Assembly: GCA_902621165.1 (NCBI GenBank) | Contig: CACNKX010000001.1 | Span: 339,071-403,070 of the forward strand | Origin: an uncultured Alphaproteobacteria bacterium | GTDB lineage: Bacteria > Pseudomonadota > Alphaproteobacteria > HIMB59 > GCA-002718135 | Direction: 5' to 3' | Length of the DNA: 64,000 bases | Shown here: positions 9,522 to 19,685 of the stretch, piece after piece | Layout: each line of letters starts with the position of its first letter | Numbering within the stretch: the first letter of the stretch is position 1 | Notes under the pieces: model-generated | Told to the model about the DNA's origin: nothing | Seen by the model: the letters and a program-made list of their open reading frames with translations, nothing else | The model's database searches: none | Made by a program: the position numbers and the translations under genes

Positions 9522-10331
9522 TTATTTTAAAGAAATCAAATCATTCATAGAAAAAAATCCCATTTTTTTCTTTGATACAAATACTGCAGCATCAATAGCG
9601 CCTGTTACAAAAATTGATCTGTTATTAGCCTTATGCACCAAATCTATTCTGTCATTTGATCCTATAAAACTTACTGTGTGCTCACCTGCAATTTCACCGC
9701 CTCTTGTGACAGAAAAACCAATGTCGCCTTTTTTTCTAGATGTTAGTTTTTTTGTACGATCTAAAACTTTTGATTTATTTAATTTAGTTTTTCTACCTTC
9801 AGCAGCATAATCACCCAAAGATAATGCAGTTCCAGAAGGGGCATCTTTTTTATGTTTATGGTGAGTCTCAGCAATTTCAATATCATAATCAGTATCTTTT
9901 AGAGCTGATGCTGTTTGTTTTACTAAGTTAAATAGTAAGTTAACACCCAAACTCATGTTAGACGACATTAGTATAGGTATTTTTTTAGAATAACTTTTTA
10001 CTTTCTTTTTTTGTGCATCCGTCATTCCGGTTGTACCAATAACAACTGCTGTATTATTTGCAGAAGCGATCTTAAGATTATCTAAAGTGGACTCAGGTGT
10101 TGTAAAATCAATTATGACATTTGCTTCTTTGATTAACTGAGCTGCATTAGCTGTAACTAATTTTGCAGAATGTATACTTGAAACTTTGTTTAAAGGTTTG
10201 TTTATATCTTTATGTTTTTTGTATTCAAAACCACCAACAAATTCTAAATTTTTATTTTGTAAAATTTGTTTCGATATTTCCTGACCCATTCTGCCAAGAC
10301 AACCTGCAACTGCTATTTTAATTTTTGCCAT
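9522..10331 (-). CDS. dapB: 4-hydroxy-tetrahydrodipicolinate reductase
   Basis: A 269-residue enzyme of lysine and meso-diaminopimelate synthesis. The N-terminal Rossmann fold carries GCLGRMG (G10-G16) and the catalytic block ETHHKHKKDAPSGTAL holds H157/H158 and K161. It follows dnaJ with a gap of 41 bases on the same strand, an order seen in several Alphaproteobacteria. No unusual features. Confidence 0.96.
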   Translation of the reverse strand: MAKIKIAVAGCLGRMGQEISKQILQNKNLEFVGGFEYKKHKDINKPLNKVSSIHSAKLVTANAAQLIKEANVIIDFTTPESTLDNLKIASANNTAVVIGTTGMTDAQKKKVKSYSKKIPILMSSNMSLGVNLLFNLVKQTASALKDTDYDIEIAETHHKHKKDAPSGTALSLGDYAAEGRKTKLNKSKVLDRTKKLTSRKKGDIGFSVTRGGEIAGEHTVSFIGSNDRIDLVHKANNRSIFVTGAIDAAVFVSKKKMGFFSMNDLISLK

Positions 10332-10372
10332 AAAAACTTCTTATACTTTGGTGATTGTAAGTTGAAAAGAAA

Positions 10373-11506
10373 TTAAGTTAAATCTTCCCAGACTTCTTTT
10401 AATTTTGAGAAAAAACCTTGTGATTTTGGACTGTGTTTTTTTGAGGTTCCTCCTTCATTTTCGAACTCTCTCAAAATATCTTTTTGTTTGCTATTTAGGT
10501 TAACTGGTATTTCAACATTTGCCTGCACATACATATCTCCGCGTCTGCTTTGTCGAAGTATACTCATTCCTTTGCCGCGTAGTCTAAATTGCGTTTCAGA
10601 TTGAGTTCCAGCTGGAATATTAAGTCTGGCTTTTTTTCCCTCTATTGTTGGTACTTCTATTTCACCGCCTAAAATAGCAGTAGTGATTGAAATTGGTATT
10701 TCACAAAATAAATTTTCTTCTTCTCTTTCAAAGAGTTTGTCTTTTTGAACTTCAACAAAAATATATAGATCCCCATTTCCTGCACCTCTTTCACCAGGCT
10801 CACCTTCACCGGCTATTCGAATTCTTGTACCTGTATCAACACCAGCAGGAATAGTAACAGAAATTGTTTTTTGCTTTTTTATGTTTCCAGTTCCAGAACA
10901 TTTAAGACACGGATTTTTTATGCTTGAACCTTCTCCGCCACATGTAGGGCATGGTCTTTCAATTGAAAAGAATCCCTGTTGAGATCGAACTTTTCCTGCG
11001 CCACCACAAGTAGAACAAGTACTTGGTCCAGATTTATCTGCACTTCCAGTTGCTGCACAAGCATCACAGCCAACGTATGTAGGTATTCTTATTTGTGGTT
11101 TCTTTCCAGTGAAAGCTTCAAATAGTGAAACGGACATATTATAACGAAGATCACTTCCTCTTTGAGGTCCTCGTCTTCTTGATGATTGTCCTCCAAAACC
11201 CCCACCAAAGAACTCTTCAAAGATATCAGAAAAGCCACCTGCAAAATCTCCAAAGCCTTGAGCTCCACCCATGCCGCCTTGTTTGAACGCATCATGTCCA
11301 TATTGATCGTAAGCTGATCTTTTTTCTGAGTCTTTTAGAACTTCGTAAGCAGCAGCTGCTTCTTTGAATTTTCTTTCAGCTGTTTTGTCATCCTTGTTAC
11401 GATCAGGATGATATTTCATGGCTTGTTTTCTATAAGCTTTTTTTATTTCATCTTCACTGGCATTTCGTTGAACACCTAGTATCTCATAGAAATCTTTATC
11501 AGCCAC
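10373..11506 (-). CDS. dnaJ: chaperone DnaJ (Hsp40)
   Basis: A 377-residue co-chaperone. Order: J domain with HPD at 33-35, Gly/Phe-rich linker (about 75-110), zinc domain with four CxxC motifs (CDAC, CSTC, CPTC, CLKC), then the C-terminal substrate-binding beta domains. The first zinc motif reads CDACAATGS instead of CxxCxGxG, a minor change. It starts 28 bases after dnaK on the same strand, so it is cotranscribed with dnaK from the sigma-32-like promoter at 13510-13537. Confidence 0.97.
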   Translation of the reverse strand: MADKDFYEILGVQRNASEDEIKKAYRKQAMKYHPDRNKDDKTAERKFKEAAAAYEVLKDSEKRSAYDQYGHDAFKQGGMGGAQGFGDFAGGFSDIFEEFFGGGFGGQSSRRRGPQRGSDLRYNMSVSLFEAFTGKKPQIRIPTYVGCDACAATGSADKSGPSTCSTCGGAGKVRSQQGFFSIERPCPTCGGEGSSIKNPCLKCSGTGNIKKQKTISVTIPAGVDTGTRIRIAGEGEPGERGAGNGDLYIFVEVQKDKLFEREEENLFCEIPISITTAILGGEIEVPTIEGKKARLNIPAGTQSETQFRLRGKGMSILRQSRRGDMYVQANVEIPVNLNSKQKDILREFENEGGTSKKHSPKSQGFFSKLKEVWEDLT

Positions 11507-11534
11507 ATCTCCTCCTTATAAAAATTATGGAGCG

Positions 11535-13457
11535 TTAATCTTTTTTATCTTCGTCTACTTCTTCAAATTCTGCATCTACAACCTTTTCATCTTTTGTATT
11601 ATCAGCTGATGGTTCAGCACCAGATGGATCAGGTTGAGGTGCGGCACCTTGTGGGTTTTGTTTATAAATTGCTTCACCCATTTTAAGAGATGACTGAACA
11701 AGTGCTTCAGTTTTAGATTTTATAGCTTCTAAATCCTCACTGTCTTTAACTTTCTTAAGCTCTTCAATATCTTTTGTGATTTTGTTTTTATCAGCTTCAG
11801 GAATTTTATCTCCGTGCTCTTTTAAATTCTTTTCAGTTTCATTAATTAAACTATCAGCATGGTTTCTAGTATCAACAGCTTCTCTTTTCTTCTTATCAGC
11901 CTCAGCGTTTTCTTCTGCCTCTTTAACCATCTTTTCAATCTCTTCATCTGATAATCCACCAGAAGCCTGGATCTTAATTTGTTGTTCTTTGCCAGTTGAT
12001 TTGTCTTTAGCAGAAACATTTACAATACCATTTGCATCAATATCAAAAGTTACTTCAATTTGAGGCATGCCTCTTGCGGCTGGTGGAATACCTACTAGAT
12101 CAAACTGACCTAATAATTTATTATCAGCAGCCATCTCTCTTTCACCTTGGAAAACTCTAATAGTAACTGCACTCTGATTATCTTCAGCTGTAGAAAACAC
12201 TTGGCTCTTCTTTGTTGGAATAGTTGTATTTTTATCGATAAGTTTTGTAAATACACCGCCGAGTGTTTCAATACCGAGTGATAAAGGAGTAACATCAAGC
12301 AATAAAACATCTTTGACATCACCTTGTAATACTCCTGCTTGAATGGCAGCACCAGATGCTACAACCTCATCTGGGTTAACACCTTTATTAGGCTCTTTAC
12401 CAAAAAAGTTTTTTACTATCTCCGCTACTTTAGGCATTCTTGTCATACCACCAACTAAAATAACATCATCGATTTCTGCAGCTTGTAATCCAGCATCTTT
12501 GAGTGCCATTTCACAAGGTTTTAAACTTTGATTTAAAAGTTCACCTACTATAGCTTCGAGTTTTGCTCTTGATAATTTAATCGTTAAATGTTTAGGGCCA
12601 GATTGATCAGCTGTTATAAATGGCAAGTTAACTTCTGTTTCAGTTGAGCTTGATAATTCAATCTTTGCTTTCTCAGCAGCTTCTTTCAAACGCTGAAGTG
12701 CAAGTTTATCTGAACGCAAATCAATACCATTATCTTTTTTGAATTCGTCAGCAAGATAATCAATAATTTTAAGATCAAAATCTTCACCGCCAAGATGCGT
12801 ATCACCATTGGTTGATTTAACTTCAAAAACACCATCACCTATTTCTAAAATAGAAATATCAAATGTACCTCCACCTAAATCGTAAACAGCAACAGTACCC
12901 GTTTTCTTTTTATCTAAACCATATGCTAACGCTGCAGCAGTGGGCTCGTTAATAATTCTTAAGACTTCTAGTCCAGCTATTTTTCCAGCATCTTTTGTTG
13001 CTTGTCTTTGAGCGTCATTAAAATATGCAGGAACTGTTATAACGGCCTGCGTAACAGTATCTCCTAAATAAGACTCTGCAGTCTCTTTCATTTTTTGTAA
13101 AATAAATGCACTTATTTGACTAGGGCTATATTTATCTCCGCGTGCTTCTACCCAAGCATCACCGTTATCACCTTTAACTATTTTATAAGGAACTAATCCG
13201 CTATCAGACTTAACCGCTTCATCCTCAAATGTTCTTCCGATTAATCTTTTTATGGCAAATAAAGTATTTTCAGAATTAGTTACTGCTTGTCTTTTTGCTG
13301 ATTGTCCAACAAGTTTTTCTTTTGTGTCACTGAATGCTACCATTGATGGTGTTGTTCTTCCGCCTTCAGAGTTTTCAATTACTTTTGCTTCCTTACCGTC
13401 CATTACTGCAACGCAGGAGTTTGTAGTACCTAAATCAATACCGATTACTTTTGCCAT
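11535..13457 (-). CDS. dnaK: chaperone DnaK (Hsp70)
   Basis: A 640-residue ATP-dependent chaperone. The nucleotide-binding domain begins [10 protein letters not shown] and includes the phosphate motif [10 protein letters not shown]; the substrate domain contains [17 protein letters not shown]; the acidic tail ends in EEVDEDKKD. Heads the dnaK-dnaJ transcript, with a good sigma-32-type promoter about 45-80 bases upstream. grpE and hrcA lie just upstream on the same strand but end before that promoter. Confidence 0.98.
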   Translation of the reverse strand: MAKVIGIDLGTTNSCVAVMDGKEAKVIENSEGGRTTPSMVAFSDTKEKLVGQSAKRQAVTNSENTLFAIKRLIGRTFEDEAVKSDSGLVPYKIVKGDNGDAWVEARGDKYSPSQISAFILQKMKETAESYLGDTVTQAVITVPAYFNDAQRQATKDAGKIAGLEVLRIINEPTAAALAYGLDKKKTGTVAVYDLGGGTFDISILEIGDGVFEVKSTNGDTHLGGEDFDLKIIDYLADEFKKDNGIDLRSDKLALQRLKEAAEKAKIELSSSTETEVNLPFITADQSGPKHLTIKLSRAKLEAIVGELLNQSLKPCEMALKDAGLQAAEIDDVILVGGMTRMPKVAEIVKNFFGKEPNKGVNPDEVVASGAAIQAGVLQGDVKDVLLLDVTPLSLGIETLGGVFTKLIDKNTTIPTKKSQVFSTAEDNQSAVTIRVFQGEREMAADNKLLGQFDLVGIPPAARGMPQIEVTFDIDANGIVNVSAKDKSTGKEQQIKIQASGGLSDEEIEKMVKEAEENAEADKKKREAVDTRNHADSLINETEKNLKEHGDKIPEADKNKITKDIEELKKVKDSEDLEAIKSKTEALVQSSLKMGEAIYKQNPQGAAPQPDPSGAEPSADNTKDEKVVDAEFEEVDEDKKD

Positions 13458-13509
13458 ATTTTATATCCTCTTTACTTAATTATTTACCAATCAACATTGG
13501 CTACATTAG

Positions 13510-13537
13510 ATATGGGAAAAAAGTTTTAAAATACAAG
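13510..13537 (-). promoter_or_regulatory. sigma-32-like promoter of dnaK-dnaJ
   Basis: Minus strand CTTGTAT (13537-13531), 14-base spacer, CCCATAT (13516-13510). This fits the RpoH consensus CTTGAAA/CCCATNT closely. Expected start is near 13502, giving a leader of about 45 bases before dnaK. Confidence 0.7.
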
Positions 13538-13582
13538 GATGTTCCCGATTAATATTAAAAAAAACAAGTAATTTAGCGCTTT

Positions 13583-14254
13583 TTATGACTTTTCTTTACT
13601 CTCATTTTCAGGATTGTCTTCTTCTTGTTCTTCTGTGGGTTCTTCTGTTTTAGCGACTGGTTTTTTGGAAACCCCAACCATTGCTGCTCTTAATAAACGA
13701 TCGTGCATTGTATAGCCAGATTGGACTTCTTGTACTACTGTTCCTTCTTCTACATCATTATTTTCAACTTCCATCATAGCTTGATGAAAATTATGATCAA
13801 ATTTTTGATTTAAAGTTTCAATTTTTTTAACCCCGTGTTTTTCAAGAGTACTTTTATATTCTTTAAGTACCATTTTTAAACCATCGATAAGATTTTTTAT
13901 ACTTTCTGGATGATTTTCATCTTCTGGTAAAGCATCTAGCGCTCTTTCTAGATTATCTCCTGGCGATAGAATATCTCTTGCTAAATTTATGCTACCAAAC
14001 TTTATCGTTTCAACCTTTTCTCGTTCAAATCTTTTTCTTAGATTTTCCATTTCAGCGAGTAATCGGATTTTTTCTTCTTTTAGTGTTTCAATTTCCTTTT
14101 CTAAACTATCTTCTTCAGTGTTTTCATCTTCACTTGTCTCTTCTGTATCTGTGTTTTCTTTATTATCATTATTATCTTCTTCCTTTTCAATATTCTCAGA
14201 ATCAGGTTCTTTAATATCTTCTTGTTGGTTATCTTCTTCTTTTTTCTCAACCAT
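13583..14254 (-). CDS. grpE: nucleotide exchange factor GrpE
   Basis: A 223-residue co-chaperone that releases ADP from DnaK. A long, strongly acidic low-complexity N-terminus (about 1-55, rich in Glu, Asp and Asn) precedes a coiled coil (about 55-105, EMENLRKRFEREK) and the C-terminal beta domain with GYTMHDRLLRAAMVGV, the family signature. Both ends are charged; the C-terminal tail is again Glu-rich. Its start overlaps the hrcA stop by one base, so the pair is translationally coupled. Confidence 0.95.
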   Translation of the reverse strand: MVEKKEEDNQQEDIKEPDSENIEKEEDNNDNKENTDTEETSEDENTEEDSLEKEIETLKEEKIRLLAEMENLRKRFEREKVETIKFGSINLARDILSPGDNLERALDALPEDENHPESIKNLIDGLKMVLKEYKSTLEKHGVKKIETLNQKFDHNFHQAMMEVENNDVEEGTVVQEVQSGYTMHDRLLRAAMVGVSKKPVAKTEEPTEEQEEDNPENESKEKS

Positions 14255-15300
14255 TAATCAATCACCTTTCCAATAATTTTTGACGTATAATCAACAAGTG
14301 GAACAATTTTGGAATAGTTTAACCTTGTTGGACCAACTACGCCTATAGCTCCTATAATTTCTTGATCATTATTTTTATATGGGGCCATTACCATAGAAAG
14401 ACCAGAGTGTTTAAATAAAAAATTTTTAGATCCAATAAAAATCTGAACCCCTTTCGCTTTTCCTGCCGTTTCTAATATATCTACAAAACTAGATTTTTTC
14501 TCAATTTCATCAAAAAGATTTCGTATTTGATCTAAATCTTTTGAAACTATTTCATCTTTTAATAAATTTGATTGACCATGTAAAAAAATATAAGGATTTT
14601 TGGTATTAGGTTGAGTTTCAATAATACCTTGTTGAATTAATTTTGAAGAAATTGACTCTAGTTCATTTTGTGAATTTTTTATTTCTGTTTGTATTAATCT
14701 TTTAATTTGCGAAATATTTTTATTAGTAAACTTTGATGTAAGGTAGTTTGAAGCCTGTATTAATAATGAACTATTATATTTTCCATTATCTTCAATAATC
14801 CGATTTTCTACTTCTCCATTCTCATAAGCAAGAATGAGCATTAATTGACTACTATTTAATCTTATAAATTCAACATGCTTTAAGTTTTTTTGAAATTTTG
14901 GCGCGATAACTATTCCAGCATAACTTGATAACCCTGAAATAGCCTTAGACGCAACATCGAGAACCTCTTCATAAGATTTACCCTTAGTTAAGCACTGCTG
15001 TTTAATATTTTCTTTATCTAATTTAGATATTCTTCCAAACTCTAACAGTCCATCAACAAAAAATCTCATTCCTTTTTCAGTAGGCATTCGCCCAGCTGAT
15101 CTGTGTGGGGCATATAGAAGACCTTCTTTTTGCAAATTTGACAGAATAGATCTAATTGATGCTGAGGAAAGATTTAAGCCTCCCATCTTCATAATTGTTT
15201 CTGATCCTGCTGGAGAACCAGTTTTTAGATATGACTCAACTAATTTTTTGAAAATTAATTTCGATCTATCATTAATTTGTGCATATACATTTTCAGACAT
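14254..15300 (-). CDS. hrcA: heat-inducible transcription repressor HrcA
   Basis: A 348-residue repressor with an N-terminal winged helix (LSSASIRSILSNLQKEGLLYAPHRSAGRMPTEKG region, the HrcA signature) and a GAF-like C-terminal domain ending in the conserved IGVVGPTRLNYSKIVPLVDYTSKII. It normally binds CIRCE elements (TTAGCACTC-N9-GAGTGCTAA). I find no CIRCE in front of hrcA, grpE or dnaK here, so its target is probably elsewhere (groESL in many Alphaproteobacteria). Divergent from rph with a 47-base spacer. Confidence 0.95.
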   Translation of the reverse strand: MSENVYAQINDRSKLIFKKLVESYLKTGSPAGSETIMKMGGLNLSSASIRSILSNLQKEGLLYAPHRSAGRMPTEKGMRFFVDGLLEFGRISKLDKENIKQQCLTKGKSYEEVLDVASKAISGLSSYAGIVIAPKFQKNLKHVEFIRLNSSQLMLILAYENGEVENRIIEDNGKYNSSLLIQASNYLTSKFTNKNISQIKRLIQTEIKNSQNELESISSKLIQQGIIETQPNTKNPYIFLHGQSNLLKDEIVSKDLDQIRNLFDEIEKKSSFVDILETAGKAKGVQIFIGSKNFLFKHSGLSMVMAPYKNNDQEIIGAIGVVGPTRLNYSKIVPLVDYTSKIIGKVID

Positions 15301-15347
15301 AAGAATTTTATTTAAAAATAATATTTATCTACTATTATTAAATTTAT

Positions 15348-16058
15348 ATGAGAAAAGATAGATCCTTCAATCAAATGCGTGAAATTTCATTTGAGAAAAA
15401 CGTAAATATTCATGCCGATGGTTCATGCTTAGTAAAATTTGGAAATACACATGTCCTTTGTCTAGCAACAATTGATGAAAAAGTTCCTCATTGGTTAAAG
15501 AATACTGGCAAGGGTTGGATTACAGCAGAATATGGCATGCTGCCTAGGTCTACAAATACAAGAATGGATAGAGAGGCAGCAAAAGGAAAACAGTCAGGTA
15601 GAACACAAGAAATACAAAGGTTAATTGGGCGTAGCTTAAGATCAATTGTGGATCTTTCAAATCTTGGAGAGCGTCAAATAAAAATAGATTGTGATGTAAT
15701 TCAAGCAGATGGTGGAACAAGAACTGCTTCTATCAGTGGTGGTTTTATTTCTTTATATCTGGCAATAGAAAAATTAAAGAATAATTATAATCTTCAAAAA
15801 CCAATTATCAAAGACTTTATAGGAGCAGTATCAGCTGGCATAGTGGGAAACAAAGCATTATTGGATCTAGATTATGAAGAAGACTCCGAAGCTCAAGTAG
15901 ATGCAAATTTTGTAATTTGTGATTCAAATGAAATATCTGAAATTCAAGTTACTGGTGAAGAATTTTTTTTCAATGATGCTCAGTTTACAGAAATGTTTTC
16001 ACTAGCAAAAATTGGGGTTAAAGAAATAATTTCTAAACAAAAAGAGGCATTGAAATAA
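15348..16058 (+). CDS. rph: ribonuclease PH
   Basis: A 236-residue phosphorolytic 3'-5' exoribonuclease that trims tRNA 3' ends. Conserved blocks: VLCLATIDEKVPHW, GWITAEYGMLPRSTNTR, RTQEIQRLIGRSLR, DCDVIQADGGTRTASISG. Full family length. Stop is one base before the rdgB start, and the rph-rdgB pair next to hrcA-grpE is a conserved alphaproteobacterial arrangement. Confidence 0.97.
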   Translation: MRKDRSFNQMREISFEKNVNIHADGSCLVKFGNTHVLCLATIDEKVPHWLKNTGKGWITAEYGMLPRSTNTRMDREAAKGKQSGRTQEIQRLIGRSLRSIVDLSNLGERQIKIDCDVIQADGGTRTASISGGFISLYLAIEKLKNNYNLQKPIIKDFIGAVSAGIVGNKALLDLDYEEDSEAQVDANFVICDSNEISEIQVTGEEFFFNDAQFTEMFSLAKIGVKEIISKQKEALK

Positions 16059-16059
16059 A

Positions 16060-16641
16060 TTGGGGCAATTATTATTTTTTTCAAATAATAAAAATAAAAT
16101 AATTGAAATAAGAAAAATTTTTAAAAAATTTAATCTTAAGCTTTTATCATTAAGAGATTTGGATATAAGTGACGAACCTGCAGAAAATGGTCGAACTTTT
16201 GAAGAAAACGCTAAAATAAAATCAGACTTTGGATTTAACAAAACAGGCATTCCTTGTTTTGCGGATGATTCAGGAATATGCATTGAGGCTTTAAATTGGA
16301 AACCCGGAGTCCTTTCAAAAAGATTTTTAAATGATTTTAAAAGCACTGAATCTTGTTTTAGAAGTATTATTAAAAGTACTAAAAAAACACTCAAACTAAA
16401 GGCTTACTTTAAAACTTCAATAAGCCTAACAGTTAAAGATAATCAAAACCTAATATTTAATGGCAAAATTGATGGAAAAATTTCTGTACAAGCTAAGGGG
16501 GGATTTGGTTTTGGCTATGATCCTATTTTCATTCCTAAAAATTATAACAAAACATTGGCTGAGTTAAGTACTAAAGAAAAAAATGAAATTAGCCATAGAT
16601 CTATAGCTGTAACAAAATTGATTAACTTTTTAATTAATTAA
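16060..16641 (+). CDS. rdgB: XTP/dITP pyrophosphatase (HAM1/RdgB)
   Basis: A 193-residue house-cleaning NTPase that removes non-canonical purine nucleotides. The start is TTG (16060), two bases into the spacer after rph; the protein then begins GQLLFFSNNKNKIIEI, matching the family opening. Motifs: FADDSGICIEAL and GGFGFGYDPIF, with SHRSIAV near the C-terminus. The stop TAA lies in TTAATTAA (16634-16641), which also supplies the stop of the convergent lipoprotein gene. Confidence 0.94.
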   Translation: MGQLLFFSNNKNKIIEIRKIFKKFNLKLLSLRDLDISDEPAENGRTFEENAKIKSDFGFNKTGIPCFADDSGICIEALNWKPGVLSKRFLNDFKSTESCFRSIIKSTKKTLKLKAYFKTSISLTVKDNQNLIFNGKIDGKISVQAKGGFGFGYDPIFIPKNYNKTLAELSTKEKNEISHRSIAVTKLINFLIN

Positions 16642-17962
16642 TCACAAAAGAATTTCCATTATTTATTTTTAATATATTCAAATCTCTTTCAATCATATTT
16701 TCTTTAAAATAAAAGTTTCCATCAATTCCATCGAATTTTTTGTTTGGATTGTTTAATAATTTAATTACATCACCAAGTTTATATTCTTTAGTGTAAATGA
16801 AATTTATTAAACCTATTAAATCATATGGTAATGTTGAAATTCTTAAAAACTCTTCTTCATATATTTCTTTATAATTATTAATTAAGTTTGTTCGTCTTGT
16901 TTCAGGAACTCCTGGAAATATTGCCCCTTGCAACGAAGGCTCGTAGAAAAAAGTTTTGTCGTCGATTACTCCCGTTCCCATAAACTGGACTATGTTAGGG
17001 TCTATATCGTAAAAAGGTAGAAGGGGGGCGACCTGTAGAAGATTCAGTCCATAATCAGCAATAAGTATGTGAGTAAAATCATAATCGCTTGTTGTTTTGA
17101 ATCTTTCTAATTTTTTTAATCTTTTTTTTGATTTTTCATCTTTTTTAGATGATAAAATCTGCTTTTGTCTATTTAATTCATATTTTCTCAATTCATATTT
17201 TCCTAATTCCTTTATTGATTCCCTTACATTGGACAAATCGTTTTTATATGATGATCTATTAACTAAGATCGCTGAGCTTTCAAAAATTATTTCATCAATA
17301 AAACTATTTATTAAATATCCGTATTCATTTTCAGGATAAAGAAGGGCTACATGTGCATCTTCATTTAAATATAACAGTAGTTGTGAAAGTTCATTTTTGG
17401 GAAAGAAGTTAAACAAATAAATACAATCTTTTGCTAGTTTTGATTGAGAGGAAAATGAAAAAAATAATAGATTATGATTACAATAATTATTTATAACTTT
17501 TGTATACTTCGACTGAATAGGCCCTATGAATAATTGGCCTGGGGAAAGATTCTGTTCTATAATATTTTTTAGTTCTTTATCGTTTTCGAAAAACTCTATT
17601 TGTAAATTAATGTTTTTAACCTCTAAATTATAAATACCTAACTCAAAAGTATTTAGAAATTGTTTTGTTGTTTGTTCATCATCATCTTCAGCAAACAAAG
17701 CAATAATAGTTCTATCCAAAACAACATTATCTATGATTTTATTATCTTTATTTTCTTTATGCTCCTCTTTTTCAATCTCCCCAATTTTATTTTTATTTAT
17801 AACTGGTTTTTCAGAAACAGTGTTCTCTGGAGTATTTTTTGGAGCTTGTTTGGATAAATTTACTGGAGTACATGAAATTATAAATATAAATATATAATAA
17901 ATGAATAATATTATTAATGGTCTTTCAATTGTAGCAACACCTATAGGCAACCTAGATGACAT
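16634..17962 (-). CDS. LpoA-like penicillin-binding protein activator (lipoprotein)
   Basis: A 442-residue protein with a lipoprotein signal sequence (membrane stretch about 16-30, lipobox IISC, C31), a polar linker rich in Lys/Asn/Glu, and a periplasmic-binding-protein type I fold (FIGPIQSKYTKVI, VALLYPENEYGYL, GAIFPGVPE). This is the LpoA/YraM family that stimulates peptidoglycan synthases. The only standard in-frame start is the ATG at 17962, which makes its first 62 bases overlap the divergent rsmI. Neighbours rsmI and a BON lipoprotein match the rsmI-lpoA-dolP neighbourhood of other Proteobacteria. Confidence 0.82.
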   Translation of the reverse strand: MSSRLPIGVATIERPLIILFIYYIFIFIISCTPVNLSKQAPKNTPENTVSEKPVINKNKIGEIEKEEHKENKDNKIIDNVVLDRTIIALFAEDDDEQTTKQFLNTFELGIYNLEVKNINLQIEFFENDKELKNIIEQNLSPGQLFIGPIQSKYTKVINNYCNHNLLFFSFSSQSKLAKDCIYLFNFFPKNELSQLLLYLNEDAHVALLYPENEYGYLINSFIDEIIFESSAILVNRSSYKNDLSNVRESIKELGKYELRKYELNRQKQILSSKKDEKSKKRLKKLERFKTTSDYDFTHILIADYGLNLLQVAPLLPFYDIDPNIVQFMGTGVIDDKTFFYEPSLQGAIFPGVPETRRTNLINNYKEIYEEEFLRISTLPYDLIGLINFIYTKEYKLGDVIKLLNNPNKKFDGIDGNFYFKENMIERDLNILKINNGNSFVIN

Positions 17963-18743
17963 AACTTATCGAGCTGTAAATATCCTTAAAGACTGTGATA
18001 TTATTATTTGTGAAAATCCTAAACATTCACTTAAACTACTAAATAAATTAGACATTAAAAAGAAATTAATAGCCTTGCATGATTATAATGAACATAAAAT
18101 TATAGATAAAATTAAGGGTTTGTTAAAAAGTAAAAATTGTGTTCTAATTTCTGACGCGGGATCGCCCCTTATTTCTGACCCTGGTTACAATTTAGTACAA
18201 TACTGTATTGAAAATAATATTAATGTTACATCCGTGCCTGGTCCTTCATCAATTATATCAGGATTACAATTATCTGGGCTACCTATATCAGAATTTACTT
18301 TTTTTGGTTTTGTCCCAAAATCAAAAAAAAAGATAGAACATATTATCAAAAATATTTCTGAAGAAAAAAGGGCTTGCGTATTTTTTGTCTCAAGTCACAA
18401 ATTAATTATTTTCTTAGAATGCTTAGAAAATGTAATACCTGATAGATCAATTTCAATATGTAAAGAACTTACAAAACTGAATGAGTTTGTTTTTAGAGGA
18501 GTTTCAAGCAAAGTAAAAAATAGCATTCTGAAAGATAAAGGAAATATTAAAGGCGAGTTCGTAGCTGTAATTGATAAGCAGATATCAAAAAGTCAAGATT
18601 CTGACAAAATTTATTTTTATAAGGACGAAATAGAAAAAATGATTGAAAAATTTTCTTTGACCGACATCGTCGAAATAGTACATAAATTTACAAAAATTAA
18701 TAAAAACAAAATTTACAAATGGTTGTTAAAATTAAAAAAATAA
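17901..18743 (+). CDS. rsmI: 16S rRNA 2'-O-methyltransferase RsmI
   Basis: A 280-residue SAM-dependent methyltransferase for C1402 of 16S rRNA. Signature blocks: LSIVATPIGNLDDITYRAVNIL at the N-terminus, VLISDAGSPLISDPGY, and VPGPSSIISGLQLSGLP. Start ATG at 17901 gives the normal N-terminus, so the overlap with the divergent lpoA-like gene (17901-17962) appears real unless that gene uses an unusual start. Overlaps the following BON protein gene by 25 bases. Confidence 0.96.
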   Translation: MNNIINGLSIVATPIGNLDDITYRAVNILKDCDIIICENPKHSLKLLNKLDIKKKLIALHDYNEHKIIDKIKGLLKSKNCVLISDAGSPLISDPGYNLVQYCIENNINVTSVPGPSSIISGLQLSGLPISEFTFFGFVPKSKKKIEHIIKNISEEKRACVFFVSSHKLIIFLECLENVIPDRSISICKELTKLNEFVFRGVSSKVKNSILKDKGNIKGEFVAVIDKQISKSQDSDKIYFYKDEIEKMIEKFSLTDIVEIVHKFTKINKNKIYKWLLKLKK

Positions 18744-19327
18744 CAAAAATTTTATTTATTCCTTTATTTTTAATCATCTCATCAATTAACTATGGTTGTT
18801 CACCCGCTAGTGTAATTGCAACAGGCGGGGGTAGTGCCATGGTTGTAGCTGAAGGAGAAAGATCTCTTGGCACAGTAATTGATGATGCTACAATAAAAGT
18901 GAATATTGCTGCAAAATTCTTAAATGCAGAAAACAACTTATTTGTAAATATTAATACAAGCGTGTTAGAAGGTCGAATATTATTGACTGGTCTTGTTGAT
19001 AATCAAGAAATACGAATTGATGCGGTTAGATTAGTTTGGGAAGTTGAAGGGGTTCAAGAAATTATAAATGAAATTGAGATTGGTAATAGAACAACATTAA
19101 AAGATTATGCTAGTGATTTATGGATTAATACACAAGCTAGAGCAGTTGCAGCTAAAGTTGTTGGTATAAGAGCAATTACTTTTAATTTTGAGACAATTCA
19201 GGGAAAAATATATATTGCTGGAATTACAACTCGTCCTGACCTATTAGATGAAACTATACTTGCACTTAAAAATATAAAGGGTGTTAACGAGATTGTTAAC
19301 TATGTTATTATTAAAGAAAAAGAATAA
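18719..19327 (+). CDS. BON-domain outer-membrane lipoprotein (DolP/YraP-like)
   Basis: A 202-residue protein with a lipoprotein signal (NYGC, C27) and two BON domains (about 55-120 and 130-200, each with the pattern of a short helix then VxxGxVLLTGxV-like strands: GRILLTGLVDNQEIR and GKIYIAGITTRPDLL). DolP supports outer-membrane integrity. Its start lies inside rsmI (25-base overlap), so coupling with rsmI is likely. Start choice: ATG at 18719 keeps a basic n-region before the hydrophobic core. Confidence 0.85.
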   Translation: MVVKIKKITKILFIPLFLIISSINYGCSPASVIATGGGSAMVVAEGERSLGTVIDDATIKVNIAAKFLNAENNLFVNINTSVLEGRILLTGLVDNQEIRIDAVRLVWEVEGVQEIINEIEIGNRTTLKDYASDLWINTQARAVAAKVVGIRAITFNFETIQGKIYIAGITTRPDLLDETILALKNIKGVNEIVNYVIIKEKE

Positions 19328-19328
19328 A

Positions 19329-19682
19329 TTATCTTAAACTTCCAATTTTTTCTCCAGCAAGAATATGAATATGGAAATGTGGAACTTCTTGCCCACCATT
19401 TTCTCCTGAGTTTGTAATTAATCTATAACCACTATTTTCAATCTCTAGATCTTTTATAACAAGTTGAACACTCTTAAAAAACGAGATGATATTTTTGTTA
19501 TCTGCATTTTTTAGAAAATTGGAAAAGGTTGTACAAGGAAACTTAGGTATGCCCAAAACATGGATTTTAGCTTGAGGATTAATATCGTTAAAAAACAAAC
19601 TGAACTCATCTTCATAGACCTTATCACAGGGTATTTCTTTTCTTAATATTTTTGCAAAAATATTATTTTCATCATAAACCAT
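19329..19682 (-). CDS. HIT-family purine nucleoside phosphoramidase (HinT-like)
   Basis: A 117-residue protein with the histidine triad HFHIH (102-106) in VPHFHIHILAG and the N-terminal IFAKILRKEIPCDKVYEDE typical of HinT. Hydrolyses adenosine phosphoramidates in the family. It is the last gene of the his cluster, three bases after hisE, an order common in Alphaproteobacteria. Ends one base from the convergent BON protein gene. Confidence 0.92.
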   Translation of the reverse strand: MVYDENNIFAKILRKEIPCDKVYEDEFSLFFNDINPQAKIHVLGIPKFPCTTFSNFLKNADNKNIISFFKSVQLVIKDLEIENSGYRLITNSGENGGQEVPHFHIHILAGEKIGSLR

Positions 19683-19685
19683 GTT

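Noticed and set aside
13458-15347. CIRCE element for HrcA control of dnaK/grpE
   Set aside because: No TTAGCACTC inverted repeat found; the dnaK spacer has a sigma-32-like promoter instead.
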